This document shows, piece by piece, positions 33,863 through 50,107 of a stretch of DNA of 64,000 nucleotides. Position 1 is the stretch's first letter. The number at the start of each line of letters is the position of its first letter. The translations under genes were made by a program, and so were the position numbers. The notes beneath the pieces are model-generated. The model saw nothing but the letters and a program-made list of their open reading frames with translations. It was not told the origin of the DNA and did no database searches. The DNA is from Gadus chalcogrammus (Eukaryota; Chordata; Actinopteri; Gadiformes; Gadidae), in the NCBI RefSeq assembly GCF_026213295.1, contig NC_079412.1, positions 17,832,956 through 17,896,955 of the forward strand, written 5' to 3'.

Positions 33863-34072
33863 TGGTGGTGGTGGTGGTGGTGGTGGTTGCTGGTGGTGGT
33901 GGTGGTGGTGGTGGTGGTGGTGGTGGTTGCTGATGGTGGTGGTGGTGGTGGTGGTGGTGGTGGTGGTTGCTGGTGGTGGTGGTGGTGGTGGTGGTGGTGG
34001 TGGTGGTGGTGGTGGTGGTGGTGGTGGTGGTGGTGGTGATGGTGGTGGTGGTGGTGGTGGTGGTGATTGCTG
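33863..34072. repeat. (GGT)n trinucleotide array with 40-bp higher-order units
   Basis: GGT repeats are broken by TTGC at 33887, 33927 and 33967, exactly 40 bp apart. Each unit is therefore TTGC plus twelve TGG triplets (one TGA variant at the start of the second). After 33967 the TGG run is longer, with single variants near 34038 and 34065. Confidence 0.95.
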
Positions 34073-34433
34073 GTGTTCAGAGAGATGGATGGTTGAGCTC
34101 TCTGCGCCGCTGTGTGATATCGGATCGTTCCAGACGGGACGTGACAGCTCTTTGTTTGGCCCTCCGATAGCAGGCAGCTGCATTATTTACATAATTTGTG
34201 GTGTTTTATTTTTCTCAAGCCTCTTATATAAAACAAATCATAGGCAATCAAACTTTGCAAAAACAAATAGAGTAATGACGGTGTAATTGTGCCACTCAAA
34301 GAAGCATTAATTGCACACAATGGCTGGCTCTGTGTTCCAGAGTGATGTTGTGTCTGTTGCTTTTGCTACTGCTTTGTTGCAGACCTTAAAACGCACAAAA
34401 AAAGAAAGGGGAATGTAATAAAGTGTGTGTGGA

Positions 34434-34561
34434 TGACGGCTGGTTTAAGCAGCCTCACCTGGTCCGAGCCAGAATACTTGGCCTCTGGTAGGTCTCTGAG
34501 TCAGGCTGCACACCTGTTGCACATTAAGTAATCAATGTGCAACAGGTTAAACCAGCCATCA
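34434..34561. repeat. nested inverted repeats
   Basis: Outer arms at 34434-34448 (TGACGGCTGGTTTAA) and 34547-34561 match at 14 of 15 positions. An inner perfect hairpin has arms ACCTGTTGCACATT at 34512-34525 and its exact complement at 34534-34547, with an 8-base loop. The two right arms share one base. The nested layout suggests a small foldback element or a transcribed structure. Confidence 0.75.
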
Positions 34562-36827
34562 CCGTACACACTCAGGAGATCTCCTACATGGCACTGTGGT
34601 TCAACCGCTCATGTACCATTGTCCATCAACTCCTGCGATATACAGCCTTTCAACACCACCATCATGCATCCTTGTGTCTCGGGGGGCCCAGTGAAAGCCC
34701 CCTCGTTGAGGTGTAGCTCGGCCATTGCTACAAGGTCCTTTTGGACCAATCACAGCAGGGTGACAGCATCACACAGCATATGCTTGGGTTTGGGTTACAT
34801 TAAGGAATCAGTAAATCGGATTGAATGTCAAGAAATACGCAATAAAACGATCATACTGTCACTGAAAATATAGATAAAAACTAGGAAGAAACGCCTACTG
34901 TGTTTTCATGTTGTTGCTTTTCTGAAGCACAGGCAAACATCAATACCCAGCTCTTTTTCTTCACACTTGTCCAAAATTCAATCAACCCAGAGGGAATTAA
35001 AAAAAGTCTCATGCTGCTAGGACGATCGCAAACTCTCCAAACACAATGACTCGTGTTTTGATCTGCAATCAAAATAAAATAAACTATCTTTCTCGACGTC
35101 AGTCCTCCGTGACCCTTTCATCAACCCGTTACAATTGTCCCTCACTGCTCCCCGGTGGCCCCCCTGCCCCTCTCATCCATCCATCCCGTCCCACACACGC
35201 GTCCCACACAGTTGGCTCTTTGCCTGAACAATCGCCATTGTTCCCTGTTGTTCACCATCTGTGCTCAAAGCAAACTTTGGCCATTGCAGCCTGCTGCCAG
35301 TTTGTGCCATTAGGACTAGCAGGTTATCACCGGGAGGTTAGCAAACTGGGAGGGTTAGCAAAAGCCGGCAGACTTTCACTCAGCGGCACCCATGGCCTCG
35401 ATTGACTAATACGACAGGAACGGAAGGGAAAGAGGTGGGGATGATTAAATGGAGGCTTGTAAATTTGGGGTGAAATGTTGCGAGACTGATACATCTCACG
35501 AGTTGAGCACAGAAATTAGATGAGGGAGGAGATGAGGGAACAGAAGAGGAAATGTGTGGAGGCGGAGGGGGACAGTAATAAAATGAATGGCTGGGAAGGT
35601 CAGCAAGATACTGATGTTGGGCTAGGACCCCCCCCCAAACATAGCACACCTAGATTAAATCAGTGTAGGAGGCCGCTTTTCTACCTTCATCTACCTTAAT
35701 TTAGTAAAGAGCAGGCTAGTTACCCCAACACTCAGTAGAGAGTCACGTAATTTAGGCGATATGAGCTTTTCTGGGCCAAGTGCAAAGACCACCATCGCCA
35801 CCTATAGGCAAGAATGAAAATGTCGCGTATAAAGAGGGGAAATATCATCATATCGTCTGATCATCCAGTTGGTGCACAAACACAACGTGCCCGCAAACAG
35901 TGCCTTCAAAATCAATTACACTTGCGTGCCCCAAAGGTCACACAACAGTTCATTAGTGTTAAATTACCAGCCAATGTTCAATAGCGGAGCCCATTATAGG
36001 GGAAAAGTTTCAACCTCGCTGTCAAGAAGGCATTGGAACGGGATTTGACGTTTTAATCACGCCTTCAAAGATGAGCGATAGAAAAACGCAGGCTGTGTAC
36101 TAGTGTGAAGAACCATATCCAGATGAGCGGCACGCTGCACTGTGGAAAACAAGGCGCTAAGTGGCTTTGACAACAGCGTGATCACTACAAAACCGCCTTC
36201 TAAAAATGGATCGACTGACTGGACCTTGTAATCCCCCACTCTGACACGCCATGTGTCCGTCAGAAATAATCCATAATTGTTCACCGTGATCTTCATGCAA
36301 CACAATCGGCCCTTATTTGTCTAAAAGAAAGCGAAATGATTGAGGCTCAAATAGGCCCATTGTTGTGCCCGCAGGCTGCAGCTCTTACCTGTAAAACATG
36401 TTTTTCCCCGATTTGGCTGATGAACAGAAAGTGACGTTTATTTATTTTTTTTTTGCCTGGAGTAGCTCTCTTTCATCATCGTTTCCAAAACTCCAATTGC
36501 ACACCGTTTTCCCCCAGCCACTGACTGTACTTTACTTGCTTTAGGTTTCATCAGATAATTTTCACTAGGTAGCTTGAAATGAAGGAAGGAAGAAGAATAG
36601 AGGAAGTTTAATTATAAGGCTTCACATTGAAAATGTGTTGAACTAAAACCCTACAGTGAAGAAAAATAATGTTAGGCCCCTGCACAAGGTATTGAGTTGG
36701 TTTCCTAAATAAAAGGATTGAATCTATTTAAGCCCATCTGCTGGTATAAGTCATTTGAATCTTCCATGCTACCCGAGCATATATAAGCCTAGTGCTACAA
36801 GTAATAAGGTATAAATGGCACATCCAT

Positions 36828-36947
36828 CTTGACCCCCAAAAATAATCCATTCAACCATGCAGATATGACCCATAATGAATTATTATCTTGACCCCCGAAA
36901 AATTAATCCATTCAAGCATACATAAATGACCCATAATTAATTATTGT
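36828..36947. repeat. tandem duplication of about 60 bp
   Basis: Unit 1 (36828-36886) and unit 2 (36887-36947) both run CTTGACCCCC-AAAAAT-AATCCATTCAA-CAT-CA-A-ATGACCCATAAT-AATTATT. They differ by scattered substitutions and small insertions. Confidence 0.85.
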
Positions 36948-39900
36948 AATTAATAATTATAGGCCTACTTAAAAAATAACTAAAGCTATCAACCTCATAG
37001 GGCCCGGCCCACCTTGAAGCCAACCTTAAAGTGCTGAACAGCAGTCATAACAATGTCTTTGTGACCATACATGACCACAACACTAGATCACGTCATTCTG
37101 TTAGCTCTTTTATGATCTATAACATTTTGTGCCAAAATATTTTCTTAAGATAGGCAATTAGAAATTATTTCCAGCCAGATGGAAATATTTTTAATATGAT
37201 GAGTCAATGACTTCTTCTCTGAACTATAACTGCACTAATACATGCCTATGTATCTTCCCATAGCTGAGGTGCTAGTGTTGCTCCTGAATGCTCCTATTAG
37301 CTATTATGCAAGGAAGTGTGACAGATAAGGCTAATGATAAAGCTGCCATCATAGCTATTGATGCAGTCATTAAGTAAAAGTGATAATGGCTTTCATTTGT
37401 CACTGAAGCCACAACTCAAATGGTGCTTTGTTGTGACTTTTTTTTCCCGGCATTAAAAAAAAGTCAAAGCAGTCAATCGGAGTGCACTTAAAACATATCC
37501 AACCGCGGAAGAAAAATAAACGGTTGACATGAATATATTATAGGCATAACCGCCATAAATCAAGGAGCGCACAAAATGAGCTTCAAAATGTTGAATTATT
37601 TCCGAGAACACTGCTTCTGATCACCGCTTTGTGTCACCCATAAAAGTGTTTCCTTCCTCAAACGCTCCCCGCAGAGTGGCCCTGGGAGAAGGCAGAGGAA
37701 GAAGACGGAGGTAGAGATGAGGGGAAGCTGGACGGCGTGCGTTTTCTGGCTCCTACCTTCCCACCTCCTTGTCGTGTCCGTCTCTGCCCACGACCACGTT
37801 GTGTTGGGCCCTCCCCAAACATATCGAATGGTTGGCACGGCGACAAGACCCAGCCTTGTTTGACTTGAGACCCCCCTACCCCTCCTACTGGAGTCAGCAC
37901 ACTAGTGCTCTTTGGGTCCCCCGGGCACATTGTGCAGCCGGGAGCTGGTCGTGTCCACTTAACTACTAGTCAGACACGATGGAGTCAAGTCCCATGGTTG
38001 CCACTCAATTACAGATATCATAAACAAAAGTGGTAAACATGAGTTATCTCTGTGTCAAGTATAGTCTATATACACACACATTGTCACACACTGACTACAC
38101 ACTGGGAGTGAGTGAGTAAAGGGGAAGTTAAAGGGCGGTTCTAGCGGTTTTAACTCTGTGTTAACAGCCAGACAGCAGCGTGCGGCCGCCACCTGAAGCC
38201 CCATCAGGGAACGGAGAGGATATGAGAACGCAGCGGCGGGCTGCAGAGGAACAGCCTAACACCTGTTTCATTCAATCCCAGCTCTTTTATGCACAATCCA
38301 AGTCCATTCCACCAGGTCTCTCGACATGAAAAGAAAACCAGCGCACAGTGCCGCCTTTTAGTGGGGAAACCAAGGTGTTCCAAAAAACATAAATCTGTAA
38401 ATTCTCCAGCAGGTTGCACGTCACACTAGTAATGAATAGCAGTGTTTTTATACAGGTAGGGTTGATTAGCTAATGAGCTGCAGCTGGCCTCTTTGTCTCT
38501 GCTCTTGTGAAAGGTAAGATGGGCCACGCCTTGATCTCCATCCCTCCCCCCCCTCCCCCCACACACACACACAGACTCCGTAGGCAATAGGTAGGTAACT
38601 GACTTGGTGCTTCTGATGCTAATGACCGACTGCTGTAACGAAGGCAAGCTCGGATTTCTGCACACACACACACAAACACACACACTTCTAGCCTTCCTCT
38701 AACAGTCCTTTACAGGCAAATAAAGGGTATTAGTGTAGAGGCTGTAAAACCTGTCACGCCTTCAGTTTTCTGTGTCAGACAATCAAAGCACTCAAAAAAA
38801 GTACAGCAGGGTACAAAGGAATCGATAAAGGAAAAGAGTGAGTGCAAAAAGGGAGCGAGATTAGCCGTGTTTGTAGCGATGTGCACTCAGTGGAACGCCA
38901 GCAGGCTAATTGCTTTGAGACCAACGTGAGGAGTGGGATTGGGAAGCCTGGCTGGCTGGCAGCAGCAATCGATTGTTAGAACTTCCAGTGATGCGTGTAG
39001 GGTCACGGAAGAGGCCCCCAACCCCACACACACCCACTCCCTCTTAGCGCCTGCACGTGTCCCCATAGGAGCGCAGTGTGGCCATCTTACGTCATGATTT
39101 TGTAAACATGGATAACGGGAGCCGTTCCCCCACCATTAGCGAAACGGGGAATGACGGCCCTATTACTCTGAAAAACGGGTTGAAACATCACTTTTCCACT
39201 GCTCGATTCCCATCGACCCAAATTACCTGGGAAGCATCAGGGTTCGTCTCCCTGGAACCCCGGACATCAGCTGGTGCTCGGATCAATTAGGGATTGACTT
39301 TTCAATGCTCTCCCTTTCTCACTCTGTGCTAAGCCTGAAAACAAGGACCCGATGAAATGGGAGGTCATATGAATAGCTCAAACGGGTCTGCGTTACCCAC
39401 TATAGATTTGCTTTGATGAACCAGGATCTCGATGGTCTCAGGCTCAGCATCTTGGAAGGTGTGGGGGTAGGTGCCGGACAAAGTGCTGTGATTCACGCCA
39501 TTCAGAAGTGTTATGGTTTGACACGCAGGAAGTGGACATGGACATATTGAACCAACTATATCTGACTGGCACCAGGTGAGGCGTGTCATTCTGTTTTGAA
39601 ACCCTGGAACAGATTGAGGGCAACAAAAAGTAAAGAGACAAGTAACAAGGATATTTCTGTACTTAAAATGATGCCTGTTAAAAGGAGAACCATACACCAA
39701 CACCACTTGTATGCTTGTTTGCATTGGATGACCGCCTCTCTTGCTTAAACACAACATTTATTAGTTAATTATGAACTAAATGAGTCGGTTCTTTATAGCT
39801 CAACCATTCCTTGTGATAGAAGATAGGGACTGTTCGGGTTGCGTGCCATTGGGGCGTCCAAGCAGGGACACAATCACATTGAGAAAAGGAAACCTTGCTC

Positions 39901-41075
39901 GTGTCACACAAATGTACCTACCTATACAGGAACACAGGCCACATGGGGACATTGAGAAACCCAATGACTGCGGTACACGTGAATTACACAAAAGGGTTTT
40001 CAGAAGTCATAACCTTAAAAATACCACATATTGCAGCTCACAATTTTTACAGCCAATCATTGATTATTCATTCAAATAAGTACCAGAACACAATGTACCC
40101 CTGTGAAGGGCTGTATAAATGTTGAGTGTGTCAATATAACCCATCTCTCCAGATTCGATGAGACATGGTTTACAGACATCTCAGCAATTTAATGGATCGG
40201 TCATCCAGAAAACAATAGTACTACTCCTACTATGTTGAACTCATGTAGGTTTTAGCACAGATTAGAATGACCCCAGAATTGGTTGGCACCTGGCTCCTTT
40301 TTTTCCACAGTGTATGACATCTATGAATTCACACATTGTACAAGTTAAATAGTTATGAGTCAAACCACTAAGAAAGATACAGTGCAAATTAAACCCCTTT
40401 AATTTCCATGATTGAAAAATTGCATAAACAAAGCAAAACAAAGTGTGGATTCTTAAGATACTGCCAGAATATAATTTTTGCAAAACTAATTTTAATTTTG
40501 GTTATTTTAAACCTTATGGTGTTTAAATACTTGAGTTTTGTTTTACTGTTTGTTGTTCCTAGACCTAGCAGGTGTGTGGGATTAGCTATCATGACAACTG
40601 GCGGGCGGGCTATAAATGAAAGATTCTGTGATTGTCAAACGTTAGGCTACAGACAAGTAAGTCATAAGGAACTGTCCTACCTTTGCAAAGCATAATTGGT
40701 AATATACCCCAATTACATGTGGAGCCCCTACCCTGGCTTTAGATTAGATGATCGCATTTCATGGTTTATCCTCATAAAAGAAGAGTCTACATCATAGATC
40801 TCATACAGGCCTCTGTGAGGACAAAGTAAAAATCCTCAGAAAAAGCTCCTCTGTTCCACATGAATCTGTTTAGATTCAACCGCAAATGGTATCGCTCCAT
40901 GCTATCACAGCCCCACCATTTGGAATGACTGAAGGGCTCAAGAGCTTAGGTGTACTAAACCGTCTTATATTTTAAGGCTTCCTTAACACCACACTATTAT
41001 AGGATATTTGTGTAAACGGCAATAGTGTTCATATGTAAGGCCCATATAAAACTCAGCAAAAACGTTATACTTTCC

Positions 41076-41106
<31 letters not shown>

Positions 41107-41379
41107 CACAATTTGTAATCAAATCTTATCATTCATGTTTAAAAAATAATTCATACATTTGAAATATTATGAATATCTATATCCCTTAAAAGTATAAATT
41201 AAACGTATTGCGGTGTGTCAAGACCCAATTAACTCATGAGAATACAGTTCCACTGTATGCCATTAATACTGTAGGTCACCTGTGTGGTACACATCCATGT
41301 CACTCAGAAGATATAATTCATGGAGCTAAATTGTTCTGTGTATACAACCGTATGCCGGGCTCTGACACTAACTTCACTG

Positions 41380-41630
41380 TGCTTTTTGGTGCTTTGTCCT
41401 TAGACGTCTCTCTTGCTCAGCCGAGTCTCCTCATTTGTCTTAATTGTTTCACAAGTGTCAATTAGTTAATTGCGTTCACCTGTGCGTGTATATTTGAGTC
41501 AGCCTTTTGGTTCCCCTTGGTCTGCTCCGGTGTCTGTAACCTCTATGTGCCAGTCGCCATTCAGAGTTTGTCGGTTATCGTTTAGTTAGCGGGCAGACTT
41601 TCTAGTTAGTTTCTGGTCGATTCCTTATGG
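41380..41630 (+). mobile_element. possible solo LTR fragment
   Basis: The run CTCATTTGTCTTAATTGTTT, followed by TAGTTAATTGCGTTCACCTG, TATATTTGAGTC and TGTCGGTTATCG, resembles promoter regions of fish Gypsy-type LTRs as I remember them. I cannot place LTR ends or a target duplication, so the limits are approximate. Confidence 0.3.
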
Positions 41631-43576
41631 GGTGCAGCTCGTGCTTGCTTTTTATTCTTTTGAAAGGGCTCCACGCCTTGAAATCGTAAAATCTTAAACC
41701 AGCGCATAAGAAATGTAATTTGTCAAGAGTAGGACAACCATTCACTGATTGGCCATACTGGTTTCTGAAGAGGAAAAGATTGACAGATGTATGAAACATC
41801 TATGTGGCCACAGATCTGAGTTAAGAAAAAAGCTTACATGGAAATGAATTATTTCCATGTATTTCTATAAACCCAATTTTATGCAAACATATGCTCCTCA
41901 TCATGTGTTATTTATGTTGATTAAACGCATTGAGTTGGTGGTGTGTGAGCCGGCTGTATATAGTGTGACCTTTACTCTGGCAGTATAGCCGCCATGAGGG
42001 AACGGGATGGAGGAGGACTGCATAGTGATTACCATACACTGATATACTGGGGGCCGGGGCTACTCGTCTTGACCTTGATTTAGTTTTATTTAGAAATTCA
42101 TGTCACCCACGGTAACTGTCAACAAAAGTGCTGCGATGACAAATGGCCGGTTGGAAATGTGCACTGGAGCCAAAAACTAAGATGTACTTTTCTCTTAAGA
42201 TAACTTTTTCCTCTTCGTGAAAGTGACTTTGAATAACACTCGAGGGGAAGTCTTCTCTCTTTCTTTTTTTCACTCCATAAACAAATATTCACATTTAGTT
42301 TGCCCTTCTCCTTTCCATTGTCCACATCAATTGGTCTGCAGAGAGCATCTTGGCTTGCTGGATGTTAACAGAGATAAGTACCTATATAAATAAGAGATAA
42401 ATAACCTGTTCAGTGTCCCTGGTTTGCCTTTTAGGGATTAATCATATTTCATTGCTGGGAGATATCTTAAATGTTGTTGGGACAATGGATTCTTTATAAT
42501 GGATTACATTATATAACCCCGTATAACCAACCTGACATTCAGTGTGTAATGTGCAGAGCCATTAACAGCAGTTAGTACTTGTAGGATGAGGAAATGAGCA
42601 TTGAACCCAACTTACAGAAAATGAATAATGTATGCAGTCGCTCTAGCTCTCTTGCCTCTCACTGTGGCCAAATTTGTAATAGGCCTGATGTGGTCTCAGC
42701 CGTCTTCCAACATTCAACCGTAATTCGGCTCCTAGCCTCTAGAGGTCCCTGTTAGTAAAGTTATCATGCTTTGCTCGCCCCTTCTCAATATAAATCTTGT
42801 CACACATCCATGGTATCTTATGGCTGACATAGAAGGCAATAACATCGATAGTAAATATCCATGTTTCACTGCATGCATGTATGTAACCGTCTTTGTTTGT
42901 ATGTATTGTGTGTCCACAGCATTCACGTTATTAAGTAACAAAATTAGAAATATGTTATATGATATAAATCCACCAGGTTGCTCTCTACATGGGATTCTGT
43001 ACAAGTTCTCCTGCATAGAGTTTAAGGATATCAAATGAAAAAACACATATTTATCTCTGAATAATACAAAACAAGCTGAGCAAACGCTACAATTCAAAAG
43101 AAAAAAAACACATTAACACAATGTCTTACCACAAACTGACAGAATTCACTTAATTGTACTGGTAAAATGTGTGCAATTTATCATAACATATTTATCAAGC
43201 CACAATGTATGATGATGCTTATGCTAATTTATAGAATCACTTGTTTAGCTATTCAGCAATTGTGAATAGAAAATATAATTCTAGATATTGAACTAGATAG
43301 ATGGATAGAAAGATAGATAGAAACAAGAGGTCTAGATGGACAGGCAGACAGACTTAGAGAAAAAGTAATTATACGTGTTCACTAAAAAAATAGAAGGACT
43401 CATTTGTTAGTAATCTCCTATTTAGGTTTAATAGACATGGTGGCCAATTCTCACACATTACAAGGAAGACAACTGAGATTCTTGAAAAAGAAAATCGGAC
43501 AGAGTTCTGCTACATACCAGACATGTGCTACATCCACTAAATATAAACCACTCACGTACAGAGTATTACATATCTG

Positions 43577-43698
43577 CAGAGGCGCTGCATCCCATTAGGC
43601 ATACCAGGCAATTGCCTGGGGCCCCGCAATTGCGGGCCCCCCCCTCCCCGTCAACAATCCTCTGCCTAGGGCCCCCACACTCCCTAGAATCGCCCCTG
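43577..43698. mobile_element. hAT-type MITE, 122 bp
   Basis: The element begins CAGAGGCG and ends CGCCCCTG, short imperfect terminal inverted repeats of the hAT type. It is flanked by a perfect 8-bp target duplication, CATATCTG, at 43569-43576 and 43699-43706. Internally it has the palindrome CCAGGCAATTGCCTGG and is rich in GGGGCCCC. It has no coding capacity. Confidence 0.85.
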
Positions 43699-43706
43699 CA
43701 TATCTG

Positions 43707-44343
43707 TATATGAGCTGCACATAAGCGCACAAGTGTGCACTGCAAAATGAATTTGCCCTTCAATAAGAGGTAATGAGGTAAAATATTAAACAGAACCCGA
43801 TTTTAAAAGCCACTTAAGTCCTGTGCTTTTAAAAGGGCTTTAAGGCTCTTTTTTTTATAAAAGATTAATGACATCTTTAATCTGACCCAAAAAACATGGA
43901 GACATCTCTGAAGAGTTATAAGACTCGCTGTCCTAAACCACGGCTTTGTAGCCTACTGCATATCTCGCTACCTAGAACTCCTAACAACCTCGTTCCCTTT
44001 TGAAATGTCCAGGTACAAATCAATGCTGATGCAAAGAAATACATTTGGAAAGATGTGTATATTAAACCCCATCTCTGAAAGTGTCTTCACCCAGCACTCA
44101 TGCAGTTCATCGCATGCTCCAACGCCCTTCTCATGCATTACTTTGGCTCACATGCTACAGCAAATAAATAAACCAAAACACAAATACCCACTCATCCCAC
44201 ATCCTCATCGTGAAGCAGTGGTGTGACCTATCCAAGCAGTAGAAAGTGTCCTTAGACATGCACAACAGGTGTTCAGTGAAATCATGTTGTTGTTGTTCTT
44301 TTTGTGTATCGATCCCTCATCACACACAACCCCTGGACCCCCT
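43707..44343. other. intergenic / likely 3' untranslated region of kcnk15
   Basis: Sequence just past the kcnk15 stop on the minus strand. No canonical AATAAA was found on that strand within several hundred bases. A minus-strand ATTAAA at 43876-43881 is the nearest plausible signal, so the 3' end is unresolved. Confidence 0.35.
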
Positions 44344-45879
<1,536 letters not shown>

Positions 45880-45939
45880 TTAATGAGCGTGAAAAACAGA
45901 AGCCACAGTTACAGGTGGTGGTGGTGGTACTGTTGACAG

Positions 45940-46033
<94 letters not shown>
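45940..46033. repeat. (CA)n microsatellite at the kcnk15 5' end
   Basis: About 94 bp of CA with CACGCACACG breaks, only 91 bp upstream of the kcnk15 start codon, so inside the likely 5' untranslated region or core promoter. Confidence 0.95.
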
Positions 46034-46035
<2 letters not shown>

Positions 46036-46230
46036 CGCGCTGCACACACAGACCTCCCACCACTATGTATTCCAGTCGGTTGCGTTAAATTGAGCCATCG
46101 ACGTGGTTTGGAGAAGAGCTGAAAGCTTCGGTCGTGTTATCATTAACTCTCTCTGAATCGATAATTTATAAACCAGAGCATTTTCGCGTTTTTTTAATAC
46201 TGGAGCATTCGGCATGGGCATGTGTTTCTG

Positions 46231-49990
<3,760 letters not shown>

Positions 49991-50107
49991 ATGGAGGACG
50001 ACTACGTGTGTGAGTACGACTCGACCTGGGACACGGAGAGTGATGGAGAAGAGCAGACCGTGGGGAGACCAACCCGTCGACAAGATAAAAACAAACCCTG
50101 GGCGTTG
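49991..50107 (+). CDS. ogfr: ogfr exon 1
   Basis: 39 codons from an ATG with A at -3, reading MEDDYVCEYDSTWD and ending KPWAL before donor GTACGT. The acidic N-terminus with a DSTW motif matches human OGFR in character. Confidence 0.9.

Larger units (their letters stand above)
34571..43576. other. intergenic, no gene recognised
   Basis: No supported exon. Contents include a tandem duplication at 36828-36947, a possible enhancer-like block at about 37260-37440 (GCTATTATGCAAGG, GGCTAATGATAAAG), an (AT)n run at about 41076-41103, LTR-like sequence at about 41380-41630 and a weak GATA-type repeat near 43295-43325. Confidence 0.45.

Noticed and set aside
39365..39757. 130-codon minus-strand frame with a splice-acceptor-like TCTGTTCCAG inside
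   Set aside because: Neither this frame nor the neighbouring one resembles a family I know; no good donor or adjacent exons were found, and the composition is that of random sequence.
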